From assembly GCF_050947875.1 (NCBI RefSeq), contig NC_134569.1:36741277-36805276 (forward strand): a stretch of 64,000 bases of DNA, read 5' to 3'. The position numbers were made by a program, and so were the translations under genes. Position 1 is the stretch's first letter. Each line of letters starts with the position of its first letter. The DNA comes from Dermacentor variabilis (lineage: Eukaryota > Arthropoda > Arachnida > Ixodida > Ixodidae). The notes beneath the pieces were generated by a model. That model was given only the letters and a program-made list of their open reading frames with translations. It had not been told where the DNA came from and did not search any database. Of the stretch, positions 45,841-59,010 are shown in pieces.

Positions 45841-48800
45841 CAACGTGAAACAGTATGAATGATCAAATAACAAATTGTGATCAACAAAAACGAAGGCGTC
45901 ACCACGCATGACCCACAGACTCGATCATATGGGATCAGCCAGCACTTCATCGCTGTATGCTCCACTCTGTACTTCATCGCTTACGCCAGATCACTATGGC
46001 CTCTTTATTGCGAGCCGCCAGGTGCGCCTCTTACGCTATTTTTTTTTCTTTCCCGTAAGTGCGCATGACGAGCCGAACAAATAGACCGGAGTATAAGTGA
46101 TATCACCTGAAAACGAGAGACCTCGAATTAAGATGACGAAGTGAAGAAACGAGAATAGAACTAGCAAAAATGAACGCGCAAATATTCGAATGTAAACTTC
46201 AACAGTTCAAGAAAGGGGGCAGAAAATGCGCGATAGCTTACAACTCCGAGTGCAAGCAAAAGAAGCTACGGAACCGTGAAGGGTGGTAGCGGCGAGCCGT
46301 AATACGGTCAGAAAATATGGGTCCGCTTCCAAATTCCGCGGGTGTCTCGCAGCATTTCCTTCGGAGGCGATTCCCCTTCCGAGAGGGGCGTGAATCGTAT
46401 CACGTCTAAGCCGGCCCCATTTGCCCCGGTCCTTTCCCATTGCCTCCTTCTTTCTATCGCTCTTGCGTGTGCCGTTTTTCTTTCTGTTCTTGCGGCGCGT
46501 TGTTTTTCTTTGTTTGCACTTTCTTTTCTTCTTCTTTTTTTCCCCTCTAGTAGCCGCGCTCCTTCCTGGTCTGTCCTATAGAGCGCCGAAGACTCATTTC
46601 GCGCGAGTCAACGCTCCTCAATGAAGAGCTCGACTGCTAGCTTGGCCCTCAGCTGGCCTTCGGCTTAGTCTACGCCGTTTAGGAAAGGCTAGCTGGAAGA
46701 CCAGGTTAGACGTTTTTCTTGCTCTCTCTCTTTTCTCTCTCTCCTTCCAAGTACTAGCGCACCGCCAGTGCGAAGGCAGGCGCTCTTCGAATATTACCCA
46801 AGAAGTCCCGTTGCCGTTCAACGGAAGCAAGCTTCAAGTATTCTCTACGACTGATAAGAAACTATAAAAAAAGCGATGCATGTAGAGGCCTGCAAATTTA
46901 GAGCGCGATTAAGGAGCGTTGCGCCCCGAGGTGTTAGTCCAGTCCCTCTTTTAACGTCAAGTTAAGCGCATAATGTTATTGACGGACCTCTGAAATATAC
47001 GCCTGTTCAACTTTTTTCGGCACCAATTTCTGCGTAGCGAGCGTTGGGAAGTTAATTTAAATATTGCCGTCAGTTCCTTGTTGCCATGATTAGCCAAACA
47101 CGGCGGGTGCAGAACAGGAAATGAGAAATGACGCGCCGCTAGTTTTCTCTGTCCATGGCGGTCCCATGAAGTATAGCCTCGCACGTGGACTCCCGAATGT
47201 TGCGGCTGTCACATACGACGTTTAGAAACTCTAGCTTTCTCGTTACTCTTTGTGCTTCAGTCCCAATGCTCTATATCTATCGAATGCGATCTGCATTGAC
47301 TCCAATAAGGTCGAAAGGGCTAATCTTCAGACCTGTCAGACAGTTATCAGCAGTTTGAATCCATACGTAGCAGCGAACTTAAGGGCTCGTGTTCGCGTGT
47401 GTAGCTACTAGATATCGTTGCTTCTGTGCGCACATCTTGCGCGTACTCACTTTGGTTACTACTAACTCTTTAGAAACTCGCTAGCTCTGCTACAAACAGT
47501 GGATGTGAATGCTCGACTATCATTCCTTAACGGTTTTCGAGCCGAGGGAATCGGTTTAGGCGATACGGATTTTTCTTCCATGTACCGTTAATCATTGGCA
47601 CTCTGCGTCAAGTACCAGCGCTGTTGAAAAGGGAGAATAATTGCATTTATGCTCTGACACAGTGGACGCTCTCGATACGCATGTTTATTATTTCCTCTCA
47701 TATAACTTCCTTCTAATTTCCTAACCCTCTAACAAAAAAAAATCTAACTTATACAGAAAGTAGCCCTGATAACATAAACTAGTCCTGATATATGTATCTA
47801 TCCTAGGCAGAACTTCTGGCATGGTCACTTTTTATTATTACTTTGGGCACAAGAAATGGGCTCCGTTATGCGTGATATTTTGTTAACAGTGGGCAGGTCC
47901 TAAAACAGGAACCTTAAAGCATAAATGGCGTCCAACAGCATGCGAGCTCATTACGGGTGCGTTGAGTTAAGCCCGGAGGTGATAGTTACCAGATGACAGA
48001 ATTTCCGTTTAAGGTGACGACGTGAGCAGAATCTGACAAGCATGTTCCTGCATTTTCCCACAAATTATCATATACATGACCTGGAGCTCAGGCTGCATTT
48101 GCTATTTGAACGTATTACCCTATCAACGTTCGCCGGGATACCATGAAACGGTGACTGTGCTTTCTGAATGCCTTTCTTTAATATACGCTTCATTTTTCTT
48201 CAATGTGGTATAATATTCTTGTGGTGCATTGCCCGTTATTTATCTTCTCGCAGTGATTCATGCACACTTTCGTACGCTGTAGCCAGCAATTTACGAATTA
48301 CACAGGCAAACTTACAATAAAAGTTGCACTATTCTCACAATAAATGAAATTCCATTGTTCATTTTTGGTCCACTTCACATTTCCTGTCTTTTTTTTCCCC
48401 TCGTTTCCGTAAATTTTTCTCACTTAACATCAATCTCGAAGTCGTCTAAGTATTTACACAAAGCTGTCATTAACAAAACGACATATAATTTAGTTTTCGA
48501 TGGACCGTTCGTTCTTTATTTCCACGGACTTAAACGGGAAGCGCGGCTAGAACAGCTTAAGTTTCCTCGCATTTGCTTACCGATAGAAAAGGGCGCCACT
48601 CTCTCGCTCCTAAATAAGTAACTACGCTTTATCGTACAACATCCAGCCAATTCCTCGTTTCTTTCTCGTTTATTTCCCCGCTGCTTAGTATGAGGCTGGA
48701 AAGCTTTCGTTAGGAAAAGAGAAATAGGAAGCATCTAAATACCACACGTACAGTCGAACGCGCCAATGGCATTTGATGCCACGGCGGTGCGATCTCGCAG

Positions 48801-51235
48801 CACCAGGCACCCGATCTTCGCGGAGAAGCCGGCGTGAAAGCGGCACTGGCCGTCATTTGGCGTCCAAGGAGGCCCGCTGTGTATAGGAACGGGAACGAGC
48901 ACTTCTAAGCCAGACGTCGTGCTCAGTGGAGCTCAACAGCTTTTCAACACTCTGGCGCCTTCAATTTCTAACTCGGTAGGCTTCCAGCAGCCGCTCGGAG
49001 TTTTGAAGGATACGGGCATAAACTTCAGGCTGTATGGCGCAGCGTTTACGTACGCTTAGCGACGTCGATGCTAAGCCAGCAGCGAAGAGACTGCAGCATA
49101 TAACGAATAAATGATTGTGGAGTACGTCGCGCAGGGTCATAGAGCATACTAACTGTCTGGAATTCCTGATACTTGCTTTATGATTTCCCAAATTCCGTAG
49201 CCTTGCTCTCTAAGTAACCCAAACGATTCCAAACAGCCAGCTGCGTGTGAAATGCTTCGCATGACGGTGATTCCCACAGTGCGTGGGACTTGTATAATTT
49301 TTGTGTGTGTATGAATACAGGCCATTTTCTTCCGTCGAAATCGATGTTGTACGGCAAAATAGCGACGGGCGCGTGACATCTCTCTTTTGTTGCTTACTGC
49401 TGTAGCCCTTATCGCCATTCTACTTCGGCATGACAGGAAACGGGTAGCAGCGGAAGCATCCTGCTGGTTAGAAAACGCAGCACAAGTGAGTAATTTTTTC
49501 ATGGAAAGAATTTTAAGACGCTCTCACAGAACCTTCAGGAATGTTTTGAGACAATATCAAGCCTGCGAAATACTCACCTACATTGACTCTTGTAACAAGG
49601 TAATACGGGAAACACTTACGCCAGTTATCACCATGAGTAGGTCCATGTCATCTGCCACAGAGGCGTACAGTTCTTGCTCCGGCGTGCATTGATAGAATCC
49701 TAGACTTAACATACTGCATGGTGTAGCTCTCCGTTGCCAGACGACAGGGAACGGCGTTTGTTGATTACTCGCTCGAGGACAGTAATTTACAGCTGTTGCA
49801 TTTAGAGAGTAGCCTTTAAAGTTATTTTCACATTCTTTGTAATTTCATTGACTGTTGCTTCTTTGTTTCTTTATCTTCTTTTTGTCGTAATGTATATTTC
49901 TTGGATAAGATTTTCGGACAGTTAGCTCTTCATTAAGAAAAACGAGCCAAAAAAAGACGCACAAGGGAAACATACAAGAAGACAGGGTGTAGTTGATGCA
50001 ACGCACCAACTAGCCCAACAACGTGTTTTACTAGCTATTCAGTTGCGTATGTCTCGATACTTCGCCGCTAAAAAACGACGGCATCAGATAGATTTCAGGA
50101 TATCTCCATGGTCTGCGCATTCAAAGCAACGAGCGCCGGAATGCCAATAATCCATGCATATCTCTGCACCACTCAAGGATATAAATGCAGGAGGCGTGGT
50201 CTGCATCTAAATGGTGCGGACGAGTTGTGTTACCTCGCTTATCGTAAGAGGTAAAACGTTAGATTACGCTAGTGAAATCGTCGGTACCTTTACTCAAGCA
50301 TAATGACAGGCAGTCTTTATCTTTGTAAAATGCGCTCTCCTCTAATGTAGATAGTTTCGTGGTTTTACATTTCTTTCAGGAAGCACAGTAACATACGGCT
50401 TCACAGTTCTCTTTGCGATCCTCTCGCAACAATAAAGCTCATTTTGCTTCGTCGTAGTCGTAATCGTAGTCGTAGTCAGTGGTAGCCGTAATCGCGACTA
50501 CTATTGTTCTTGAACGAGAACATGCCCACTGCCCCTTTCTTGTTGATTGGTAGTGCCATGGCGCTACTACGTAATGCAGCCTACTGGCGTCAACTTCGTT
50601 ATTCGCAGCCTGTGGCCTTGACTACTTTAGACAACCCATTTCCTTGTCAGGATCGGGAAGCGGCCCGAGGATATGCAACTTCATCGCCAGAGTGGTTGCA
50701 AGATGAAGAACGAGAGACGAGCGAACGGAAAGGACGCAAGGACGTGCAATTCCCGCAGCTCGTCTCTATCTCTTCTGGCACGGCGGGTGCTTTTCCGATC
50801 ACCCGGCCGTTTATAGGATCGGAAGGGTCATCGCGATGACCACGACCAGACAGACCGCACGCCAGCGCGTCGGCGGACATACGCCGAGACGCGCGCTCCA
50901 TCATCGTCAAGAAGTTTCTCGCGCCGAGTTCGGTCGCCACGGCTGCGCACCCGAGATCTCTGAGATGCCGAGCGAAGCGTGATCGTCTTCGGCGCACTGG
51001 ACGATCTAGCGGTGTGGTGTAGACAGCATGCTTGCCGAAGAAGAAGGAAAATGCCTTGCTTTCGGATATGTCTTAAACCACTTCGTCGCCAAGGACGTGT
51101 TGCTCTTAATGAGAAAGTCCGGAGTGCTGGCCTACAGCTGCGGCTTCAATAGTAGAAATGGGACACGCCGTTTACGCCTAACTAAAGATAAAGGAAGAAT
51201 GACTGCATGTTCATACCACCTTTCTGGCTGCATAG
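45841..51235. other. 5.4-kb stretch without a recognised gene
   Basis: Mostly AT-rich DNA with no long frame. Noticed: a CT-rich tract at 46480-46560, CT-rich DNA at 46715-46745, a (TCGTAG)-type short array at 50450-50480, a possible small LINE scrap around 49955-49990, and a GC-rich block at 50650-51020 with an imperfect hairpin (GCGTCGGCG...CGCCGAGACGC) near 50868. Nothing assignable to a host gene. Confidence 0.45.
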
Positions 51236-51455
51236 AGTTCAGTGCACTTGCCGAGGTTGTTCAGGGGTTATGTCGTCGAACTGCTGACGACATATCCCTC
51301 CGGAACTGCATTCCAAAGGGCGTGGAATACAAAAACGCTTGTTTACCATGCTGTGCGTGCACATTAAAGAATCCCATAATGTCACAATTATTTCGTAGCC
51401 CTCCACTGCAGCAAATACCTCATAACTCCCTGCGAACTTTGGAGACGTTAAGAGA
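51236..51455 (+). repeat. Ruka-type SINE, diverged
   Basis: The central block GGCGTGGAATACAAAAACGCTTG, GTGCGTGCACATTAAAGAATCCC and GCCCTCCACTGCAGCA follows the Ruka order, and the preceding 60 bases look like a decayed head. It ends in the alternative GGAGACGTTAAGA-type terminus. A LINE 3' UTR tip in opposite orientation begins within about 20 bases. Confidence 0.6.
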
Positions 51456-51469
51456 GTGAGACAAAAGGG

Positions 51470-51545
51470 GAGGAAAGACAGGGAGGTTAGCCAGTGTAAG
51501 TAACGGCTGGCTACCCTGCGCTGGGAAAAGGGGTAAAAGAAATAA
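51470..51545 (-). mobile_element. LINE 3' UTR tip (hairpin family, copy F)
   Basis: On + the sequence GGGAGGTTAGCCAG...CTGGCTACCCTGCGCTGGG contains the hairpin with arms AGCCAG (51489-51494) and CTGGCT (51507-51512). The second base pair is G-C here, where copies A, C and D have A-T, so both sides changed together. No coding sequence remains. Confidence 0.75.
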
Positions 51546-51609
51546 AAGGTTAAAGAAGAGAAAACAATTGAGAAAAATTCACACAATAATGCACTGCTAC
51601 GCACTACAA

Positions 51610-51628
51610 CCCCCCCCCCCCCCCCCCC
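51610..51628 (+). repeat. C19 homopolymer
   Basis: Nineteen uninterrupted C residues. Confidence 0.9.
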
Positions 51629-51754
51629 ATTAAAAGACGGTCGCACAATTCGCAATCCCTCAAAGACTTGAGCATAGTCCTTAAGGCCTTAAGTGCCCAA
51701 ACGTCAAGCCCCACAATTTAAATATAGGGTTCAGTGATGCGCCGACGATACAGT

Positions 51755-52105
51755 TCTATATACATGGTATCCCAGCTAACTTTAGCCAGAGTTCAAAAAT
51801 ATGGGAATGCCACGTAGCTGTATAGAACCAAGGTAATGTTATTTGCCGTCGCTTGGAGGTACTCAAGTTTTTTTTTTTCATTGCGCCTAATTAGATTATT
51901 AGTCTTAATCAATTGATCAACTACTCAAATATTATAGTTAGACGAAGAGTATCAATGAGAAAATTGTAGAGCAACATGAAAAATTCCCGATACAGCTTTC
52001 TGTCGCTCAATACGTGCTACATAAAGGTATTTTTCCGAGCGTGAAAGAAGCCCGCGAATACACGCAATGTGTCTCGAGCGGCTAGTCGAGTAAAGCGCTT
52101 GAACA
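51755..52105 (+). repeat. Dispersed tick repeat with GGTATCCCAGCTAAC start
   Basis: A block I recall as abundant in tick DNA: ATACATGGTATCCCAGCTAAC, TTTAGCCAGAGTTCAAAAAT, a poly-T, TGCGCCTAATTAGATTATTAG, GAGAAAATTGTAGAGCAACA and AATGTGTCTCGAGC. The usual first motif is GGGTGTCCCAGCTAAC. Class unknown; non-coding. Confidence 0.5.
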
Positions 52106-53955
52106 TTAATCGCATTGACGTCGACAGACATCGTGAGATGGTTCTACGGGATGTTTTCTTGATGGTCTTTCTTTAGTAATGCGGACCAGTATAGAAAAGG
52201 AATTTGATCGCGAAATCGGAACAATAACTAGTGGAAGAACATATAAACTTCTCTGGATAAAAAGTCAGAAACGCCGGTCGCTACACTGCGGCTGTGATCT
52301 TCGGAAAAGTAAACGGTCGATATGCTTAAAGCGCCTGTTTTCGACGAGCAGCTAACAAATGATCAGACAACGAACTGACAAATGCACACGCAAATGATAG
52401 CGTGGCAGGGTGAAGCTACGCTTGTGATATACGAGCATGTTTTGCATCGGTCATACTGTAATCGATAATTTCTCGTAGCTATCCGAAGCAACGTAGCTTT
52501 CGCGTGATTAGGGGCGCAATAAAAAGAGAAACAAATGCTTTTAATGAGCTTCGGAGGGACGACGCTCTCTTCGTCATACGTGCGCGAGAAGCCAACGCCC
52601 CTCGATGTCGTTGAGGACAATCGTTCGCTTAGGAAGGTCGCAGACGTTGCGCTCACTCTTGGCTTGCCGAGCAGACCTTATTAATGAGCCAAGTGCATCA
52701 GTATAATTTCTGTTGAGTCACGTGAATGTCCACAAACGGGTGTGGACCTCACCATTATGATGGATTCGCGGGGCAATTTGTGGGACAGTGAATGTGTCGT
52801 TTGTTAAGGGGTAATATGGTTCGAGTTGTTGGAGTCGGATCATGTTTTAATATTACCCTTGTCTTGGCGCGATTAGCAACTATCTACGTAATTTTTTTTT
52901 TCTGAATCAACGAATATTTGCGGAGAACGTTATGGGAGGCTCTTTAACCGCGCTTGATAATTTCTTGCAGATTATTCTCATTTTTCTCCTTTCTCACCAC
53001 GACGCTGCCAGTAAAGGTATCTTCTGGTCCTATACGTTAACGAAAACATGGCCTTCAAGATTGATGTCACTGTCGTAAACACATGAAAGGCGAAGCTTCC
53101 ATCAAAATCGGTTTTAATAGCGAAACTTGCTGATCGCCGTTCGATCGCTTCGGCGACATCGCGTAGCGCCAGAATACAAGAAAAGCGACTTCCAGCGTCA
53201 CGACAATAGCGTCGATGTTCCCATGGTCCAACGATTCATCTTTGCGTAATGACCAAGACTACAACGCGGTGTCCTCGCGACAATCCGTTTCCACGTCTGT
53301 AGCAAGAAGCACGCGACTAAAGGGAGCCATTGGCGCCGGGTAAGTATAAAGCACTCCGGACAGAAGAAGGTGTTGCCAGGTTCCGCCTGAGATAACATTT
53401 CTTTTACAACAGTTGTTATAGGTTACAACAGTTGTTACTTTCTAGATGTCTCCTCTGTATCGCCGTCGGCGTAGCCATACTAATACCGGCGTGCTTTAGT
53501 GCTTTTTTTCTGCCCTAGAAACTTACTTGAAAGTTCCATGTAGGGACAGAAGGTGCCACTAGAGAAGCTAGCGTTAGCAGAGTGGCCGAGCTGATGGCCT
53601 GAGGACAAAGACATGATGGGACAAATATGCGCCACAAAATCTGGCATGTGCGTGCGCGTTGCAAAAAAAAAAAGCCCGGAAACGACTCGGCACGTCGCAG
53701 TGACCTGGCAAGACGCTGACCCAGTGAATCCCGTAGGGAGGGTCCACCTTTCTGAAACGTTGGGATTCAAAGAGAATAGAACTATTAACTGGTCAGCGTT
53801 CGAGGTTTGTAAGAAACCATTAGAGTACTGGTCGAAAAAAATAAGGAAATATATGGATAAAACCGGAGTCATTGGAAGTGCAGGTAATGGTACAATATAG
53901 TGAGAGGCAATTTAAGTGAGAAGTTTAGGATCGAGATGAGATACGCAAAAGGCTA
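52106..53955. other. Stretch without a recognised gene
   Basis: A 95-residue + frame at 53613-53900 (GRVHLSETLGFKENRTINWS) is the best open frame but resembles nothing I can name. No other structure noticed. Confidence 0.45.
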
Positions 53956-53959
53956 GATC

Positions 53960-54075
53960 GCGACATACGTAGTAAACCTTATTAAAGAAAGCTGGCTAGG
54001 GGACAATTCCTCCTCGTCCCGTTTCAAATGGGATGCCAATCATAATCATCATAATCATCACCATCATCATCATCA

Positions 54076-54111
<36 letters not shown>

Positions 54112-54115
54112 TCAT
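53960..54115 (+). mobile_element. LINE 3' end with trinucleotide tail
   Basis: GGACAATTCCTCCTCGTCCCGTTTCAAATGGGATGCCAAT is a 3' terminus I associate with a tick LINE that ends in ATC repeats; here it runs into a compound (ATC)n(GTC)n(ATC)n array at 54040-54117. No coding sequence was recognised upstream. Confidence 0.5.
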
Positions 54116-54117
54116 CC
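54040..54117 (+). repeat. Compound (ATC)/(GTC) trinucleotide array
   Basis: About 25 units: ATC/ACC, then eight to nine GTC, then ATC again. Confidence 0.9.
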
Positions 54118-57100
54118 CTACCACCAACATTATCACGGGCATCAATATGCTGCACTGGGACGGCCGGGTCTGAGCGATCCCGCGAATCTTTCCCCAAGAG
54201 GCGCCTCTTTCACATTTATTTCACAATTCTGTTTGCAGACTGAACATGCAACTGTAACTTTAAGCAAAATGTGTGCGGTGCTTTTTTTTTGCTTGAATTA
54301 TACAACACAGATTTATGTGATGGGTCCTGGCCCGTCTCGTCGCATTGCTCGCACAAAATATTCCGGTCAGTCTAGCCGCGCGAGAACTGTTCGCCCTGCC
54401 CTTGCTTCCATCTGTCCGGTTATTATAGCATGTCACCGACCTCCCATATAGTCGAAGGTCAAGTGCCCCACACGCTGAACTGCTTGGCACACGCGGGAGT
54501 GGCACACAAAGTGCGCGTGATCTTTCTAAGCAGTACATGTGTGGGTAATATGGAAATTCTTGCTCTCAGTCAGTAGAATTAATTTTACACGTTAATTTAT
54601 TGGCAGGGTTCAACATTCTAAAATTTAGGGCCCTAATATACCGCCTTAGAGAAGCACTTCGGACTCCGCGAGCTCGTGCTTATCACCAGAATGGCATAAA
54701 CACTGAGCCAGCATGATGGATAAAAAAAAAAGATCGTATTGTAGTAAACGAGATGAAGCTGACGGATAGAAGAATGAAATAAGTTTTAGTTGACTCTTTT
54801 TCTTGGCTTGACAACTCAAGCACGGTAGGAAAAACTTACTTTGGGACCTCCTTGGGTACAGAATTTATTATCTGTGTCAGGCACACAACTTCTTGCTGGA
54901 CATTCTGTCTGCCCAATGAAAGCGTTTTGAAGGGTTGACATCTACAAGCACTTATAAGGAAGTGATTGCAAGCAGCTATCGTGTGAGTGGACAATGCCGT
55001 GACGCTGGACGAGGCTGCTCTTACGGTTTAGACAAGACAAAAATTATCGGAATGGCGTCTGCTTTGCGCTTAGTTCAAGTAATGTCTTCGACATCAAAAT
55101 GTTTTTTTCCCACATGTGAACGTGTTTCCGTCAAAAGTGAACCCGGTCAACTCTTGCCGTGGAATGGCTCGCTTCAACTTGTCTTATAGGTACACGTGGG
55201 CAAGTCAGAATACAAAGGTACCTTTTCATCGGTGCCCTTGCATTCAGATTGACCCGCCAGCCCACAGCTAATATTCGGCATTGTCGCTGTCACGACGCGA
55301 CACGAGGATATACGTCATGTCATGTCATGTCGTATGTCATATGCCATGTCATATGTCATGACACGAGGAGATACGTACGGTGCCCAAAATTGAAACGTGA
55401 ACAGCAACCACTCGCTACGAACGCCTTTTAGAAGTAATTACGTGGAAGTTTGACGTGCAAGCACTCTGTAGTCGGTTTCTAAGCACGGACTAGTTCCAAG
55501 TTCACGTTTTGGAGTCTGTATTAAGCCGCTGTTACAAATGCACAAGAGCCTAGAAATGAAATAACGCAGTGGCCTAATTTCGAAAGTGTGCGCATCTCAA
55601 TTTTTGAGCACTGTACAAAAAAAAATTTAAAAAAGGAGGTGTGGATAGCACGTTATGCCGACATTCTTCGCGCACCGCTAACGGTTGTCGATTCTTGCGC
55701 AGTGGTCGGCAAGCGCACAGAACGCCCATGGTGTCCGCAAGGCGTCCGCCGCGACTCCTTCAGCGAGTATCTGGGTCAGCGTCGCAATGCGTCCACTCCT
55801 GGAGCTCTGGGAAACGCTCCCATCGCTGTTTGCTGAAGCTTTATGACAAGAAGAAAAAAATTGAAGGACCCTGCTAATACTATGGAAAATGTCTTACACT
55901 TATTCTATACCTCCAGCAAAAAAAAAAAATAATAAATAAACTAAATAAATAAAAACAAAAAATAAAGGGCACTTTGGTATCCCGACGTGGATGGATGCGA
56001 AATCACTGTGACGTTCCTCCGATGACGCCCCTGCCTCGTTCACATAATTTCGTGGCCGTCCAAAGGAACTGGGCGCAGATATATACTGAGTGACAAGTCG
56101 AAGTCGAAGCTTCGTCCAGCGAAAGCGCACTACAGAGCTCACCGAAATCGTCGCAACGACTGGCAGTGCAGCGACAGGAGGCGCTATACATAAACCGTTC
56201 ACACAGTTGCCGATTACCGGCAACTGCAGCCTATGCAACCGTAACGTTTACCGCGAAATACAGAAGGAGACAAAGAACTTCAATGTCTTTCTTAAATGTC
56301 GATGTGCAATCTCCTTATTATTACTTGTGGTCAATCGCCTAGCACGAATGCATGCCAATTCATGAAGTTCGAATTAGGATGTTGAATGGGCATTTCCCTC
56401 GACAAACTAACAAGCTTTGCCCAACATTCCGTATTACGCTGTAGAATGAACTGTAACATTCTCAAAGAACTTTGATGTGCTAGATGAAAGGAGCAAAGCA
56501 GACAGCACAAGCGAAGTCGAAAAATTCTGATCCTAGTGTGACCAACGTTTTCAATTGTATATTAAGTGAAAGATTGCACATGGTTGATAAACGCAAAAAC
56601 ATAAAAGTGGTTGAGATTTTGCTAAAACGTTATATCGCGTGGTTTATGGCCTGTTTTTTTCTCGTTCTTTTCTGTTCAAGTACAATGATTCACACCGCGA
56701 ACATATGTGCCAGACATGTCAGCCTTATTTCGCTATACTGTTGAGCTCATGGGCATCGAGCGAAATTTGAGCAACAATTCTTTCGCCACGTCGTTGCGAA
56801 ATGGCCATTGCCAGAGAGTCAACGATTTCGTATTGTATTTCTGAGGCACTGCACGGAAAGTGAAGAAAGCAAGTGTTGAGAAATGGAAAAATAAAAAATA
56901 AATTTTACAGAAACGCTTAACTTGGTCAAAAACATTGTGACACACTAATAGTCGTTTATCGTGGTAATACGACCCGTTTCATGGCATCTAAGGGCAGGTA
57001 AGGATCTGTAGGTTAAAGCGAAATAAAATATCAGTAGGAGTCAGTATTACGAGTGTTTTCAGCTCTCTCTAAGATAATTTGCAACTTTCATTAGCACATT

Positions 57101-57326
57101 TCATATTTGTCCATTTTTAACCACGGAATAACTTCTTCACATCAGTGGCGGGCAATTAAGGCTCTAAATCAAGTAAAGGAAAGCATTTATTGAACATCAC
57201 TATACATTGTTCCTGTGCAGATATTGGGCAATGCTAAAACCAAATCAAGCATAACACTCCGGTTTGGCATGAAGGCTGGAACTGTCTGTGACGCTAATAA
57301 ACCCTGCCGATGGCGCTGCCATAAAA
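54118..57326. other. Stretch without a recognised gene
   Basis: Contains a (GTCAT)-type array at 55316-55365, an A/T-rich run at 55918-55965, and frames without recognised domains, for example 55900-56238 on -. Confidence 0.45.
55316..55365 (+). repeat. Irregular (GTCAT)n array
   Basis: Repeats of GTCAT with GTATGTCATATGCCAT interruptions; parts are self-complementary (CATATG, CATGACATG-like). Confidence 0.75.
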
Positions 57327-57531
<205 letters not shown>

Positions 57532-57535
57532 AGTC

Positions 57536-59010
57536 ATGAGGGAAAAGCAGGGAGGTTAACCAGGCTGAGCCCGGTAGGTTACCCTGCACTGGAGAAAGGG
57601 GAAGGGGATTGAAAGAAGAGAAGGAAAAAATAAGTTCCCAGTTTGCACTCTCACATACACAAGCGTTCATCGCTAGGCGGCCATTTTCTTAGAGTAATAA
57701 TATGGGAATGTCCGCCGGGGTGCCGCGCTGCATCCGTCCGAGACAATGGTATCGAGGTGCTTTCACTTTCACCATGTGCATCACGGGCAGCTTTGTCGAC
57801 ACTTTCATTGCCAGTAATGTTGCAGCGCGCAGGTAGCCACTGAAATACACTGTCGTGGCCTCTGTCCATCGCTTGATGGTAGCGTAATCGTATCTCTGCT
57901 ACTAATTGTACATGTAGGCTGAGGCGCTGTGCTTGAAAGAGTGATTGCAGGGCTACGTTTGAGTTACAAAATATTGTACAGTGATTTTGTGACTGCTGCT
58001 GCACATACAGCACTGAACTACAGAGGGCGGAAAGTTCGGACCCTGCCGATATTGTGACGTGGCTAATCTTGAACTTCTTGCAGATTTACATCTACGGAAT
58101 GACTACCGCACTAGTAGAGCTGGTTAGAGTCGAAGAGCCATCTGTGCAAATGTGAACTCGATTGGAGTATGAATCATGCAGTAGATGTAAACTGGCTTGG
58201 TTCAGGGCACAAGTTGGCGAGTCGGACTTCTTTCCAACTCCTGTATTGAAAAGCTGCCCTTGTGGATCGGTACGAGGCTACAATTCCCGAAAAAGTTACC
58301 TCTTGTCTACTTTCCGAGAGAGAAGCAAGGCATCCATACTGGAGTCGGGAAAAGTGACGAAGATGGTGTATAAGGCTGTCCGTCGCGATATGCGTACTTA
58401 TGGGATGTTCCCTGGCGATGGCAATTGTTGCGACTGTTGAAGCGCCTCGCGGTAGACCCAGAAAGGTTCTAAGCGCTTGAGCTTGCATGCTCTCAAGCAC
58501 TCTGATATTTGTCCTCCATGTGCTTTACGGCACCGGATTGCTGTAACACAAGAAACCCATGAAGACCGCTTCGTACAGTTGAAGCAAAGAACGCACCGAC
58601 GGCCCCGATGCTTTTCCAGCGATGGCTCTGAAAAGGTTACTGATTGAGAGGGGTCTTTTCTTTAGGTAGGATACATGGGAGAGGTCGCGATCGACAATGA
58701 TGTCTAAAAATCGATGAGTTTTCTTGTACAACATAGGTTGGCTATTAATAGACACCGGATATCTAGTCATCGATTTTCGCGTGAAGGCGACTAATGCGCA
58801 TTTTGCTGTTGAAATTCCGAGGCCTTATCTCTGAAGATAAGCAGACGTCAGCGTTGCGCGAACCTTGCGCGAACCTGCGGGCAAGTTTCTCCTGAAGCCC
58901 AGATTCAGATATCACCTGCCTAAATTGACAGAGTTATCGACTATGGCAGGGACTTCGCCAACTCAATAAGAGCTAAGTTGAACAAAACTGGGCTCAAAAA
59001 GCCATGGTTG
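57536..59010 (-). mobile_element. LINE RT end, RNase H and 3' UTR (hairpin family, copy G)
   Basis: The longest copy of the hairpin LINE family. On the - strand: an RT motif C region (GFLSPVLFNLALIELA, then a degenerate YADD position), YKKTHRFLDIIVDRDLSHVSYL (thumb), MQAQALRTFLGLPRGAST, a poorly preserved RNase H (FCNSNVALQS; FQWLPARCNITGNESVDKAA with the last Asp), and the linker SIPLSRTDAARH. Frameshifts and stops are frequent. The C-terminal zinc domain is missing or unreadable. The 3' UTR has the hairpin (57559-57575 on +) and is followed by the GATA array. The family thus encodes RT plus RNase H. Confidence 0.8.

Noticed and set aside
53613..53900. 95-residue forward frame
   Set aside because: Polar and gene-like in composition, but no recognised family, no splice context and no neighbour support.
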